A DNA stretch of 64,000 nucleotides from Triglochin maritima (taxonomy: Eukaryota; Streptophyta; Magnoliopsida; Alismatales; Juncaginaceae), in assembly GCA_963682175.1 (NCBI GenBank), contig OY821772.1, forward strand, positions 55,822,925-55,886,924, read 5' to 3'. Below, in pieces: positions 10,701 through 21,989 of the stretch. Position 1 is the stretch's first letter. The number at the start of each line of letters is the position of its first letter. The position numbers were made by a program, and so were the translations under genes. The notes under the pieces were generated by a model. That model was not told the origin of the DNA, did no database searches, and was given only the letters and a program-made list of their open reading frames with translations.

Positions 10701-13700
10701 TCTCTCATAGCCTTCAGTCACACCTTTAGACAACTCTTGATTAACATTTGCTCCTAACGGTTAACTATCATAACCTTAAGTCTTAAAAGCACTAAAGCTA
10801 CAATAGTGTGAGTTTTCTAGCCCAAGCAACCATTAGGAGCAGAGGTCAGTCAAGGAGTTGTCTAAAGGTGTGACTGAAGGCTATACAAAGTTGATCAGTC
10901 GTCCTGTTTCAGCTTTGGTGAAAAATCTTCCGTGAAACTCAATCGGTACTCACATCAACGCAAAGCAGTCTTAATTAGACCATTTTAATAAATAAACCTA
11001 TAGGAATACCCTCTTTGCTCAATTAGGTTGGAAACTTCATTACCACAATATGGTAGAGGAATAAGAGAATAGGGTTTTCTCCTTTTGCTTATTGAAGGTG
11101 TTCATTGTAGTCGTGCAACTGGTTCTATGTTCCTCATCCATCTATTTAGCATAGTGGAGAAATGTCATCGCCCATGGATTAAATCACATAACATGATTGA
11201 ATCACATAAATTTATTGTTGTGGCTTGTTGACTGTAAGGGGTTTTGTTCTGTTCATGGTGGTTTAGGTTGTTTTTTCGTATTGCTTGGATTGTAGAATAC
11301 TTTCTTCTCTCTCAAGAACTACCTCAAAAGTATCTAATATCCATGTTTGAACTAAAATAAAACATAATAACAAGCATGTCAGTGCTGTTACGGAAATGAA
11401 ACGACAAATCGGGTCATGACATAAAGCAAACTATGCTGGTTAAGTCAAGGATAAAAATCAATACCCAGCTTCACATGGAAGCTTTCTTATGGTGCTTGGA
11501 CAGTAGTAGCCTGCTGGGCAGAATATATAACTATTAGAAGTATCAGCCCAAACGCCTGCTCCTCCGCATGTATGGTTTGGTCTTCCTGGAGGTAACTGGT
11601 AATTATACCTGTACAGTTATAGCAATGCATTACATGAAATTCCAATTTATCAAGTAGAAGACAGAACAGCTGAGAAGATACAAACTTACGGGTCACATAT
11701 ACCAGTATCCTTGTTGAGTTTTGCAGATGGACAGAATGAACCAAGTGGGCAGGCTTCAGTAGAATTGAAAACAGAAAAGGAAGTTAAGGTTCTGCTATCA
11801 CATGATAAAACTTTGACCAGAAAAGGCTATCTTCTGCAATGATATATAGTAGACTCAATTTGCTCTCGTGATGTATAACTTGATACAATCTCCTACCACG
11901 GAAGCTGAAAATAACTAGTTGAAGAAAATAAATAGAATGCCAAAATAGTGGACAAATTCGTGAGATATAATTACCATCAAAGTAAAATTGTTTGTACGGC
12001 ATTGTACATACTAGACAAATATAAGTCACTATAAATGTAATCAGCATATGCATATGCATACGCATATGAACTGGATAGGTAACAGTAAAACAAACAAGGA
12101 GCTGGGTCTTTTAAATGAATTACAACATGACAATATCAAACACCTCCATTTTCTATGTATTGCTGCCTATATGTAGTAAACCCATTCTAAAGATTGCCTC
12201 AGTAGCTCCTCACACAAAATTCACACCTGTGTTATGTGTAGCATATGGGAAGGTGTATCCTTAATCTGTCTTAGTTCTCTTGTTTTGACAAATGGTGATA
12301 AACCAGATTTGATATGTAAAAAGAGTTCTGTTCGTCGACATTTTTTTGTAATGCAAGTTGAATGTATTTCAAGGGATATGGACTGTATAGAGTTGTCGTT
12401 TAAGCCAAATAAATAAGTTTATAATTCAAACTCACAATAGTTAAAATAGAATAGTACGAACAATGTGCAGTTTGTGACCCAAATAAGCAACATATACTAG
12501 CAAAAAAAGGGACTCGTTTGCTCCAAAGGAAATACTAAACAAGGCGCAACCAGCGATCAAAATTAAGAAGAAAAATAAAAAGAATTTCATTGCAGATAAG
12601 AAAAATAAAAGATTTGCTTACGTATCATGCAAGTAAGTCCACGAGGACAGAAGAATCCTCCACAACAAGGTTGGCAATCAAGTGTCCTAGCAGGTGGACT
12701 TGAAGAATCTTTAAGATCAACCTTTTCATCTTCTGCAACACTGCATGCCCATCCTGGCTCGCATCCAGAAACCCATGAGGTTAAATTACAGTTCCTGTTT
12801 GGTTTCAAGTAACTACTCGTCCCTCCACCATCAAATAAACCAGCAAAATATAATTTTATTTCTGCTGCAGTACAGAATCTTCGAGTCAGATCACCTGTAA
12901 ACCAACATCAGATATCAGATGTGGGTATGACTGGAAAGTGGGCAAGCTTGCTGATATGAATGCAAAGCAACGTTCTGCATTTCTGCAATTTATATTGATA
13001 AGAATCCTGAATCCCAATCATGCCAAATAAAATAACTGCATCCCAACATATGTGACATGAATATAGAGCAACTGATCAGAAAGCAAAGCATTTTATTAAA
13101 TAGAACAAGTATTTAAAAACTCCTGCAACCAAAATTTGATCTGAGAGACGAAACGGGAAACTATAGATGAAACTGCATAACTAAGTGGAATTTTCATTAC
13201 GTGCTGATGAAATTCATTCATCCTGCCATGGGCAGTAAGATTTTTTGAAAAAAATAAACTTCCCATGTAATAAATGATCCATTGTGCTCCAAGATTAATT
13301 GAAGGCTATTATGGCAAAAAAAAAATGAAAGCAGCCTAATATGTCCCCAACTGAAGAGTGTGTGCTGGGCATACAAAGATGAAATGGTAATCTAAGTTCA
13401 AGCACTTTTGTATGGACACAATCAAGATTGCCACAGCACGAAGTTAGGATTTCCATAATTTCAGACAGTTAAACTTCTAGAGGCAGTCAATTCAACTCCA
13501 TACATCAGGTAGTTCCTCTAAGATCTGTTAAAATGAACTTTTTGCTTCATTTAGCAAAGGACCTAAATAAAGATCTTATTGAACTCAACCCAAAAAAAAA
13601 ACTTTTCTCGAAACCAAATACAGAAAAGTGTCATAGTAAAAATAACCAACAATATAAAAAGAGCGATTTAATCGTGTAGTCTCAGCTCTTACAAGAAGTT

Positions 13701-14471
13701 TGGACTGATCGACAATTTCCACAAACAACCAGCACAACACCACAATCAAGTGCCAAAAAAGACAAAGTCAACCTCTTGTCTCTCGACAGGGGGCGGCTCT
13801 AAGTGGGAGCAAGGGGGATCAAGCAACTCCCCTCGATTCGGAATTCTACCAAGTTTGTATGGACCTTTGGGTATTTTGACCCTTCTGGTTTCTCGACACC
13901 GTAGTATTCTTCACCGCCAACATTCTTAACCCAAGTCTATGAATTTTCAGGTTCTTGTAAACATCAAAAGCAATATAAGTAGTAAAATGATGTTTAAATT
14001 TGACGCCCGACTAGAGTGTGTTAACTATACAAATTTTGACCCCATTCGCAATTCCAACGGAAAAACACAAAACAGATTCCCGAATCCTCACCCCCGGTCT
14101 GGTTGAAGCAGTTGGCCAAGAACGTAGGATCCCTGGAGAAATTGAACGCCTGGTTCCAATCCCCGTCCCTGCAACCACAAAAAACTCCCACCATCAGCTT
14201 TCCACCATCCCCAACTCCCAAACCCTAGCGAACGCAGCACCTACCGGTCCTTGATGCAGTAGCTGAGCTCGTCCCCCATCTCGTCGCTGAAGACGGCGGT
14301 GACGTTGCGGAGCCGCTCGGAGAGGGCCCCGGCGATGTACTGGTTCATGAAGGGGTTGCCGAGGTCTTCATCACTCCCGCCGGCCGCCTGCGCGTCTCCG
14401 GAAGGGAATGCGGCTAGGAGGAGGAGGAGGAGGAGGACGGCGACGGAGATCGCCGCCGCGTGGGGTCGCAT
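4710..14471 (-). CDS. ABC transporter G family half-transporter, ABCG24/ABCG28 type
   Basis: Fourteen exons (14245-14471, 14092-14168, 12622-12894, 11690-11753, 11465-11608, 10516-10550, 9798-9871, 8521-9401, 7992-8288, 7003-7491, 6748-6896, 6196-6485, 5980-6110, 4710-4863) join to 1094 residues without a stop, close to the family size of about 1100. Order: signal peptide (first ~28 residues, Leu-rich); Cys-rich extracellular part with [20 protein letters not shown] and CPLGSFCP; a membrane segment near 290-310; a long basic linker; nucleotide-binding domain with Walker [10 protein letters not shown] at 524-532, Q-loop near 571, signature ISGGQRKR at 631-638, Walker B LLILDEP at 651-657 and switch His about 688; then the ABC2 membrane domain to [13 protein letters not shown]28 of Arabidopsis acts in pollen-tube tip growth; substrate here is not predictable. 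Intron 10 has a GC donor (AG|GCAAGT). Introns hold a hairpin and local repeats. Confidence 0.95.
4994..5420. repeat. Diverged ~130-150 bp tandem repeats in ABCG intron 13
   Basis: Three to four imperfect copies share GGCAGCAGAAGATGC, ATGCAGGCCAA, then CATATTCTAAGA and TTTATTGAAATG. The copies differ by many substitutions and small gaps, so the array is old. It lies wholly in the last intron of the ABCG gene and carries no frame of note. Confidence 0.6.
10666..10925. repeat. Long inverted repeat (hairpin) in ABCG intron 5
   Basis: Left arm 10666-10757 and right arm 10833-10925 are reverse complements at roughly 80 per cent, separated by about 75 bp. About 30 bp around GCCTTCAGTCACACCTTTAG are perfectly paired. 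It could be a fold-back MITE or a small-RNA precursor; no clear target duplication was seen. Being in an intron it would be transcribed with the host gene on the minus strand. Confidence 0.8.
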
Positions 14472-14489
14472 GGTTTTGGTGGATCGGAG

Positions 14490-14498
14490 TTAGGGTTT
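14490..14498 (-). promoter_or_regulatory. Telo-box upstream of the ABCG start
   Basis: AAACCCTAA on the minus strand, about 20 bases before the ATG, so probably in the 5' leader. Telo-boxes are common near starts of plant growth-related genes. The leader beyond it is rich in purine triplets (plus-strand AGAAGAAG, GAGGAG). Confidence 0.4.
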
Positions 14499-14579
14499 GG
14501 GGAGGGAGGGGAAAGGAGAGGAGTGACTGGGGGAGATGTAAGAAGTAGAAGAAGAAGAAGAGGAGGAGTTGATTTGTTT

Positions 14580-17500
14580 TTGGGTTTTTGGTTTTCTTTT
14601 TTTCTTCAGCTATCGTGTCGTGGGAGTAGTGTGTAAACGAGTTGGAGTGAGTTAAATTTCGAGTAAAAAGTAAAAACTAAAAAGTATGATATTACGTTAT
14701 TATCAAATAATAATATAAAAAAATTGAGTAAAAATATTCAAATCAATTCTTAATTTTTTCGAGTTTGAGCTGACTCGTATATTGTATCTAAATCGATTGA
14801 TTTTTTTTTATTTTTCATCAAAATTCTTTATTTTTAAGTTAAATCAGAATTGATCATTTTTCAAGTCGGATTCGAGCCGAACTAACGAGTTGGAGCCAAA
14901 GTTTGTCGTCATATTTGGGAGTGTTTTTTTAAAAGTTATATTTTGTTTGGTTATTGATCGGGTTTTTCCCGCGTTATTCGTACGGTGGGCCCGTCGTCAC
15001 GTTGTGTTACTACAAACTTTACTACTGTGTTTTTATATAGATAAAATTAAGGTTATTTTTTAGATAATTGTAGTGTTACTCTTGTTGGATTACTTGTTGT
15101 TCAAGTTGAGTGAGGATAACTGGAGAAGAGAGTCTCACCCGTTTCGATTGGTTGGAACCCATATTATGATGTTTGTCCGTTACTGGAATTAGTAACGATA
15201 ATGTCAAAAGTTTGAAGTTGGTTGGTTGGTTTGATTGAGATGTGATTTGAAGTTTGATTGGATTTTTACTTACAATTAAATATATACTTTTGAACTTGAC
15301 TACTTGGGTCAATTTTATCAGCCTAACTTGCTATTGGTATTGGAAATATACCATTCGTGGGTCAAAAACCGAAAATCTAAGGAATTGAGATCCCAAAGGG
15401 TCCTTGGCTCCTTGCAAATTAAGGAAATTCTCAAAATCAGAGAAATCATCTCTACATGTGGCACCACTATTATCTTTGCAGTAATTTTTCTTGTGTTTTT
15501 AACGATCCAGTTGTTATACATGCAGTTTGGGGCTAATCTAATTGTGAACGTCTAATTTAATTGTCAATTGTGACAACTCAACTTTGTATATTTTTAGTCT
15601 TACATTGATCATAACCTTGGATTCATTTCCTATGTATGTAAAAATATGTGATGTTTTTTATAAAAATATAAAATTTATGGGTCCACCCCAACCATGCACT
15701 CATGATGAATATTACCAAACGTTGCACAAAATTCACGGCCATTTCAAGTGTGATGGTCAAAAATATGAAATCCCAATTTCCTTTCGTCTATCTTATTTCT
15801 ACCTTTATTCCATTACAGGGTGGCAATACTCGTAATCCTGACATTAGATGTTAACTCATTGTTTAAAATGATTAAAAAACCCGTAGTAGTACACATAGTC
15901 TTTCGAAGAAGAATAAATTGTGCTATCGTATGTAAGTTTGATTTATTATAAACTCTTGTGGAGTTATCATCCCAATTACTTTTCTAACCGACGCCTTCTT
16001 TTGTTGAATATTTCATGGTGCACAATACGTGTTAAACAAAAGATTGAAGAATAAACACCGTCGTGTGTTGCAGGAGTACTTCATGGCAGGCCACCATACG
16101 TTTTAATATTCGTTCTTATATTTTTTAGTCCAAGAAGGTTTGATTTGAACATGCCAACAACAACTCGACCTCTTCGGTCTTCTCATCAGGGTTGTCGACT
16201 TGTCGTCGAAGTATTAATCTTTCCAATAAAATCATTTTCTAAGTCATCCTGATCAAATCATTGCGTACATTATGCAGACAAAAGGTTTAAATATCTCGAA
16301 AGTAATCATTATTTGTTTCAGAGGAGGTTGAAACTTCGGCGTTGACTTGTAAGGGAACAACTTGATTCTATCTTAACACCCATATTAGATCCTTCCACTT
16401 TGGAAGGCTGATGGCTCGTAAATGGTTTCCTCTTCTCTCTATTTTTTGGGTCAACGGTGTAATTAGTACGTCACAGACTTCCTAGTGGAAGAGAGCTTCG
16501 TAATAATGACCACAATAATGATCATAAATTTTGTTTGGACGAGGGGCAAATGATATTAAGATCAAATGGTTCTTATAAATAAATAAAAAATGAAGATCCA
16601 ATGCATATCCTAGTTGTCGTAAATATAATACGGAATACCGAAAGCTTATATATTACAAATTAAAGAAATTATTTCTTCAATTCAAAAATAATGTTTTAGA
16701 CTTTTCATCGTGCACGACGTGGCATCGTGGTATTGAAATCGGCAAACATTGATTCCATTGACGGCACTTGCCATTTTCTAATAATTAGTACTATACTTGT
16801 GGGGAAAAGGATATTCATGATTAAGATGCGATTGATGAATATATGATCACAGATACATTGAAAAGAAAATTACAAACTTAGTTGAAGGATTATAGTTGTG
16901 AATCTTATGATGTTGAGAATGTTGCAGCGGCACAAACTCAGAAGACAATCAGATAGTGATAAGAGATGAGATCTAGTGGAGGTTTATACCATACTACAAT
17001 CATAATTGTAATAAATTATCGCGTGTAATGATCTTTCTTTAATTAAAAAAAATCTGAAAAGTTTAAAACGCTACGGCTAATGTACAAGTACATTAGTAGA
17101 ATGTAAAGATAAACTAAGATTGGCAGAAAAGCCCAGTCTACTAGTTGGAACGTGAAGAACTTGAGGCCCACAGAAAATATTGGCAATAGTAGTGTGTCTG
17201 AGAAGAGCGTGATTAGCAAATTTTGGATTGGGATTAGAAACGAATAAACCAAAATCCCATGCAAGCATGGTAAAATTGTCAACAAAGTTAAGAATAATCA
17301 CATGTATTAAAGGTGATAGAACATAGATGTATGTTCTTGATTTAATAAAAATATATATCATATTCATGCATTCACATCCATGAAACGTGATAATGTATAA
17401 ATTTACATGTTGTGTACGAAAGTCTCCACAGTTGACAAATAAACTGTAGCTTCGATGGATGATGAAACCAAAGCTTCGTGGATCCATAATTATTATGGAA

Positions 17501-17640
17501 AATAAATACACGGCATCAAGTTTTTCAAAGGACGACACGTTCTTGACTCCATGCTTTACTTACAGCCAATATTCAGTCAGTTGCTTGTCGTAAATGCCAT
17601 AGGGTGAGCCCACTGTCCTTCCAACTCCTCTCGTCAACCT
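14580..17640. other. Intergenic DNA without a recognised gene
   Basis: AT-rich sequence upstream of the ABCG gene. Small frames of 80 to 150 codons occur (for example near 15304-15555 and 17077-17538) but none shows a known domain, splice structure or coding bias that I can recognise. No transposon borders could be fixed. Promoter elements of the ABCG gene should lie in its first few hundred bases. Confidence 0.5.
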
Positions 17641-17644
17641 ACAA

Positions 17645-18300
17645 GGGCATCCTTGACGGGGGTGTCATGCCCGGGCGCCCCTCGGGTGCCCGCCCGGGAC
17701 GCCCACCCGGCGCTTGCTCGGGTGTTGGGGGTCCCGGGCAGACGCCCGGGGTGCCCTCAGGTGGGGGCATGTGTCCCCACATTCGTCGAATTTTTTTTAT
17801 TTTTAATTATTTAGTGGATGTTTTGTTATTAATGGATTAAGTATTTGTTATTAATGTGGGGTAATAATTTTTTGCAAGTGATGAAAATTCAAAAAAATGC
17901 AGAACCAACAATTTCAAAATCTAAAAATTTCTGAACGACCTGTCGAGGTGGTTTAATAGTATGGTCTAATATCATGCGTGCACTTTAATCACGCTTCCAC
18001 TAAGCAAACACGCGTGCACTGTTTAATCACGTTTGCACTGTATTTCGAGTTAAAATAGAATTGTAATGTTATTAGAATTATATAAAATGTAATTTGTTGA
18101 ATGTTGTGTGAAAATTAAAATTGTTTAATTAAGAAATGATGTGGAGGAAAGAGAGTGTAGGGTGGGTGAGGGTAGTCAGGGCATGGGCAATGGTGTTTTT
18201 TGGGTGGGTTGGGTGAGCTGACGTGGCAGAGAGAGAAGCTGACGTGACAGAGAGAGTGTGCAGGGTGCCCGGGATAGCCCGGGCGCTGTTATTTCTCCTC
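17645..18300. mobile_element. Non-autonomous PIF/Harbinger-like element (copy A)
   Basis: Right end read outward-in is GAGGAGAAATAACAGCGCCC, matching the left end of the coding element at 19332 (GAGCATCATTAACAGCGC). Left end is GGGCATCCTTGACGGGGG. Flanks are CAA and TAA, near the 3-bp TWA target duplication of this superfamily. Near the left end is a very GC-rich block of CCCGGGCG repeats. Near the right end are TGACGTGGCAGAGAGAG and TGACGTGACAGAGAGAG. No coding capacity is left. Confidence 0.65.
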
Positions 18301-18512
18301 TAAGGATTGCATTCAAAATCCTGAAGCTTAACAAATCAAAGTCATTGTCTCCGTAATTTACCTAGGAAAGATATATTTTTTTCCTTTTTCTTTGTGACCC
18401 AGGATTCTTTTTCACCTCCTCCACTTTGTGAGGTAAGTTATGTTCCAAACTGAAAGTCACCCAACATTAAGCATCTGATATATTTTTTTACGGTTTCGTT
18501 TCAAGACTTTAA

Positions 18513-19275
18513 GACCATAAATAATCATGCCCGAACTACCCCCATCTGTCATGCTATCTTTGTCACGTCAGCTTCTCTCACTGCCACGTAAGCTCACCTA
18601 ACTCATCCAAAAAAACATCTTAACCACGTCTAGACCTCTGTTCTGAAATGCGGTCAGATGCGGCCGCATATGCGGATGCGGCCGCGATGAGGGGGAGAGG
18701 CGCATCGCATCTCCCCGATGCGGCCCTCCGGATGCGGGCCGCATCTTGACCCGCATATGCGGATAGATGCGGCAGCATTTCAGAACACTCACTTTTTTGT
18801 TTTTTTTTTGTTGTTATTTGTTGTTATTTTTTGGGTTTCTTATTTTTTGGTTTAATATTAACTTGTTTATCTTAGAAATTATTCAAAAATTTACCTAAAT
18901 TTTTAGTTACATGTATATAATTTATAATTAATATATCTATATTATATTATTAAATCACAAACCGCATATGCACCCGCATCGCATCTGCATAGCGCATTTG
19001 TCGGATGCGATGTCTTGCCGCATCGCATCCGCATCCCGCATTTCTGAACCTTGGTCTAGACTACTCTACCCACCCTACATTCTCTCTCATCCGCGTCATT
19101 TGGAGATCAATACTAGGTAAAATATTAAAAAAATCTACAAAATCAAAACAAATAAAAAACACATTTTCAGAAATTTGTTTTTGAAAAATCAATTTAAAAC
19201 AAATTTATAAACATTTTTAACCCTAAACAAAAAAATTAAAATCGGGCCAATGGGAGGATAGAAATTAAATGTAGA
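18513..19275. mobile_element. Non-autonomous PIF/Harbinger-like element (copy B), interrupted by a hAT element
   Basis: Starts GACCATAAATAATCATGCCC after a TAA, like the other Harbinger-type ends in this window, followed by the shared subterminal CACGTCAGCTTCTCTC and GCCACGTAAGCTCACC. A hAT element splits it at 18636-19053. Sequence after the insertion continues the family pattern (CTACCCACCCTACATTCTCT, then GGGCCAATGGGAGG). The right border is not resolved and the end given is approximate. Confidence 0.5.
18636..19053. mobile_element. hAT-type MITE with perfect 8-bp target duplication GTCTAGAC
   Basis: GTCTAGAC flanks both sides (18628-18635 and 19054-19061). The ends are CTCTGTTCTGAAATGCGG and, from the other side, CAAGGTTCAGAAATGCGG. 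Both subterminal parts carry many GCGGATGCG and CGCATCCGC motifs, and the left 150 bp fold back on themselves (GTTCTGAAATGC against GCATTTCAGAAC near 18777-18788). The middle is AT-rich and non-coding. No transposase. Confidence 0.85.
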
Positions 19276-19759
19276 TAGAAATTATACTAGTTTATTTTGT
19301 GGACGTGATCCCTTAATCCGTGCTCTTTTGAGAGCATCATTAACAGCGCTCAGGCAGTTTCCGGGCGCTCTGGTTTCTCTCTCGGTCATGTCAGCTTTTC
19401 TCTCTGCCACGTCAGCACAAACCAACTCCCCTACAAAATCATTAACCATTACCCAATCCACTCAATCACGCTACAGTATTTGTTGTTACGTCATTATTTT
19501 TATTCTTCTTTCTAAAACTCTTTCAAGAATCAACAAAATATATTAATAATCGTTATCGTAATTATTTAATATCAACAATTCATTCGTTTTTAATTAACAT
19601 TTAATTAATAAATACGAAAATATTATTAAAATTTAGGAAACCACGTTACATAATACATTAACTAGAAATTTAAAAACTAAAACTAAAAATATATCATTAA
19701 ATACTAAACTTAAATACTAAACTTAAAATACATCAAGACACATTTCCTCCAAAGCGTTG

Positions 19760-20068
19760 TCATATATTGTCAACCAAATCGGCTTGAAGGTTCAAATGTG
19801 TGATGCGATCACGCACTTGATCTCCCCTTCTCAAGTACCTGGTAATATCCACTACACGGTCAGTGGAATACCGAACCGCGTCGTTCACGGAATTTCCAGG
19901 TTGATCCTCAACAAATTCGTTCCAATCTCCAAAATTATCGAAGGAATCACGTTCATCCTCCACTATTATATTATGCATTACAATGCAAGTTGTCATTATT
20001 TTGTTAAGTACAGTCTTACTCCATGCAAAAGATGACTTCTTCACTATCGCGAACTGCGTTTGCAAGAG
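19760..20068 (-). pseudogene. Harbinger transposase (HARBI1-type nuclease), C-terminal remnant
   Basis: About 100 residues match the C-terminal end of plant Harbinger nucleases: LLQTQFAIVK, then IMTTCIVMHNIIVEDERD, then a tail ending QADLVDNI. The second copy of this region at 51.9 kb has the same layout (IMSACIIIHNMIVEDERD), which supports the reading. The catalytic part is missing: upstream the frame runs straight into a 72-bp tandem repeat. It cannot be an active transposase. Confidence 0.8.
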
Positions 20069-20312
20069 ACCTACAGTATGCGCGTGACTCACAACTCACA
20101 AAAGACGAGACAATTGGATCGAGACTTGGAATCCTCAGACATCGAGGGCCTACAATATGCGCGTGACTCAGAAAAGACGAGACGATTGCATCGAGGCTTA
20201 GACTTCTCAAGCATCGAGGGCCTACAATATGCGCGTGACTCACAAAAGACGAGACGATTGGATCGAGGCTTGAACTTCTCAAGCATCGAGGACCTACGGT
20301 ATGCGCGTGACT
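20069..20312. repeat. 72-bp minisatellite, about 3.4 copies
   Basis: The unit starts near CCTACAATATGCGCGTGACT and includes AAAAGACGAGACGATTGGAT and TTCTCAAGCATCGAGG. Copies two and three are almost identical; the first copy is more diverged. The array sits exactly between the transposase remnant and a TATATATA sequence upstream of the second ORF, so it occupies the divergent promoter region of the element. Confidence 0.88.
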
Positions 20313-20392
20313 ACTTGAATATATATACCCCAACCACCTTAATTCTCTACTCACCTCTATTCTGATCTTACTTCTTCCACCACAATCTCACA

Positions 20393-21583
20393 ATGTCCTC
20401 TTAAGAAGACAATGATTCACCAGAGTACCAACGATCTCCACGTCGTCCACCCCCAACCCAACACTTTTTCCCCTACCAGGATTCCACCCGTTATACCAAC
20501 CAAAGTCAATTTAACCCACAACCAGGATTCCACCCGTCCCACCAAAACCAATTTTTCCCACACCCAGGGTTCTACCCGCACAATCAATACCAACCACCAA
20601 CTCAGGAAGAAGGGCAAACTCAATTCCCAATGGGTATGTATACTCGCCTCCTAAGTGCCGAAAGTAGTGGAAATGCAAGCCGCATTACACCTGATGTGAA
20701 TGACGAAAATGTCGTTCAACCTACAAGTCGTGAGGGAACACGCAAATCCGCGACGACGAGGTCGCAAAAATCGTGGTCCACACAAGAGGATCAACGACTC
20801 GTCTCGGCTTACATGGTTGTAAGTGGCGATGCTGTGGTTGGGACAAACCAAAAAATGAAGTCCTTCTAGAGACGTGTGAAGCGCATCTTCAATAACTCAG
20901 GCGAGACAGGTGCAGTAGAGTGTAACGATGAATCATTGAAGGGGCGATGGAGGCGTACATCGTCATCTGTGAACCAATGGGTCAGTTGCTTCGACCAGGC
21001 GGTGCGGAGGAAAAGAAGTGGTTACAACGAGGACAATGTCATCCATGATGTGCACACCATCTACGAACGAACACACAATGCCAAATTTCAGTACATGCAT
21101 GTGTGACTTTTGTTACGCAGGTACCCTAAATGGGAGTCTGTTGCGCTTGGACTTCCCACCGGAAACGTCATTGTAGAAAGTCCGAAGAGTTTTAGCAGCG
21201 GGAAAAGAAAAAAAAACACTGATGACAATGTGAGTCACACAACACCGTCAACAGATGAAATGGTGTTCAAAACATATCCTCGTCCTGAAGGTGTTAAAAA
21301 GCTAAAAAAAAAGAATGGGAAACAACCATTTCAGGCACAACTTGATCCTGATATGTTAGAACTGGGGAAACAAACTGAATATAGCGCAAATGTGAAAGAG
21401 GACAAATACTTGCGTTGTGAAGAATGAGTGGAGAAGAAACATATCGAAGCTGAGACGAATTTCCAAAGGGAACTCAACAGCAAGAAACCTGATGTCCTAT
21501 TTGCTCTGATGAAGAAGGAAAACAATGACGAATTCGATAAAGAAACACTTGCTGAACTCAAGGAGTGGGCTAAAACACAATGA
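20393..21583 (+). pseudogene. Harbinger Myb/SANT-like ORF, broken by stops
   Basis: One continuous frame of 396 codons reads as the trihelix/Myb-like DNA-binding partner of Harbinger transposases. A Gln/Pro/Tyr/Asn-rich N-terminal part is followed by SWSTQEDQRLVSAYM, SLKGRWRRTSSSVNQW and FQYMHV...LLRRYPKW, then a Lys-rich part and a charged C-terminal helix ending ELKEWAKTQ. Four in-frame stops break it: TAA three codons after the ATG (20402), TAG at 20867, TGA at 21104 and TGA at 21425. No frameshift was needed. Such proteins normally bring the nuclease to the transposon ends. A TATA-like TATATATACC lies about 60 bp upstream. Confidence 0.85.
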
Positions 21584-21989
21584 TATCTGTAGGTGCTCAT
21601 GTTTTCATTTGTAATATCAATGCGTCTGTTGTAGTTTATTAGTATTCTGGTAGTTTAAATTTCGTATCCGTAGGAGAACTGTCTTTCCTTTCCTTATTTC
21701 TGTTGTATTTCGTATTCTGTATTTGTATTTTGTTTCCGAAGTGTATGAGTATTGTCTTATTTTGTTTATAATTTTTTTTAATTTTATCTAAATAAATCAA
21801 AAAAAAAATAATCATAAAATGTTTTTTCAATTATTTTTCAATACCTAAATAATTTAATTCAATTTACCTAATTAATACATTATCCTAATTATATATAAAT
21901 AATCTTTATTTTTAAAACAAAAAAATTCAGGACCAATGGGAGCGTGCCCTCCTAAGGGAGGCAGCTAATGTTGTTGGGCTTTGGTCGGC

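Larger units (their letters stand above)
19332..21985. mobile_element. PIF/Harbinger element with remnants of both ORFs (copy C)
   Basis: The left end GAGCATCATTAACAGCGC follows TGA and carries the family motif GCCACGTCAGC. Inside are the C-terminal end of the transposase on the minus strand and the whole Myb/SANT-like second ORF on the plus strand, arranged head to head as in Harbinger elements. The right side includes GACCAATGGGAGCG and CTCCTAAGGGAGG and ends close to GCTAATGTTGTTG; I could not fix the exact right border or its target duplication. Confidence 0.7.

Noticed and set aside
15304..15555. 83-codon frame with a hydrophobic end
   Set aside because: No domain recognised, no splice context, partner frame on the other strand is as long.
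20069..20312. CRISPR-like array
   Set aside because: Head-to-tail 72-bp copies without unique spacers in a plant transposon; a minisatellite.
20016..20365. Repeat proteins on both strands (SHAHTVGPRCLR-like)
   Set aside because: They only translate the 72-bp minisatellite.
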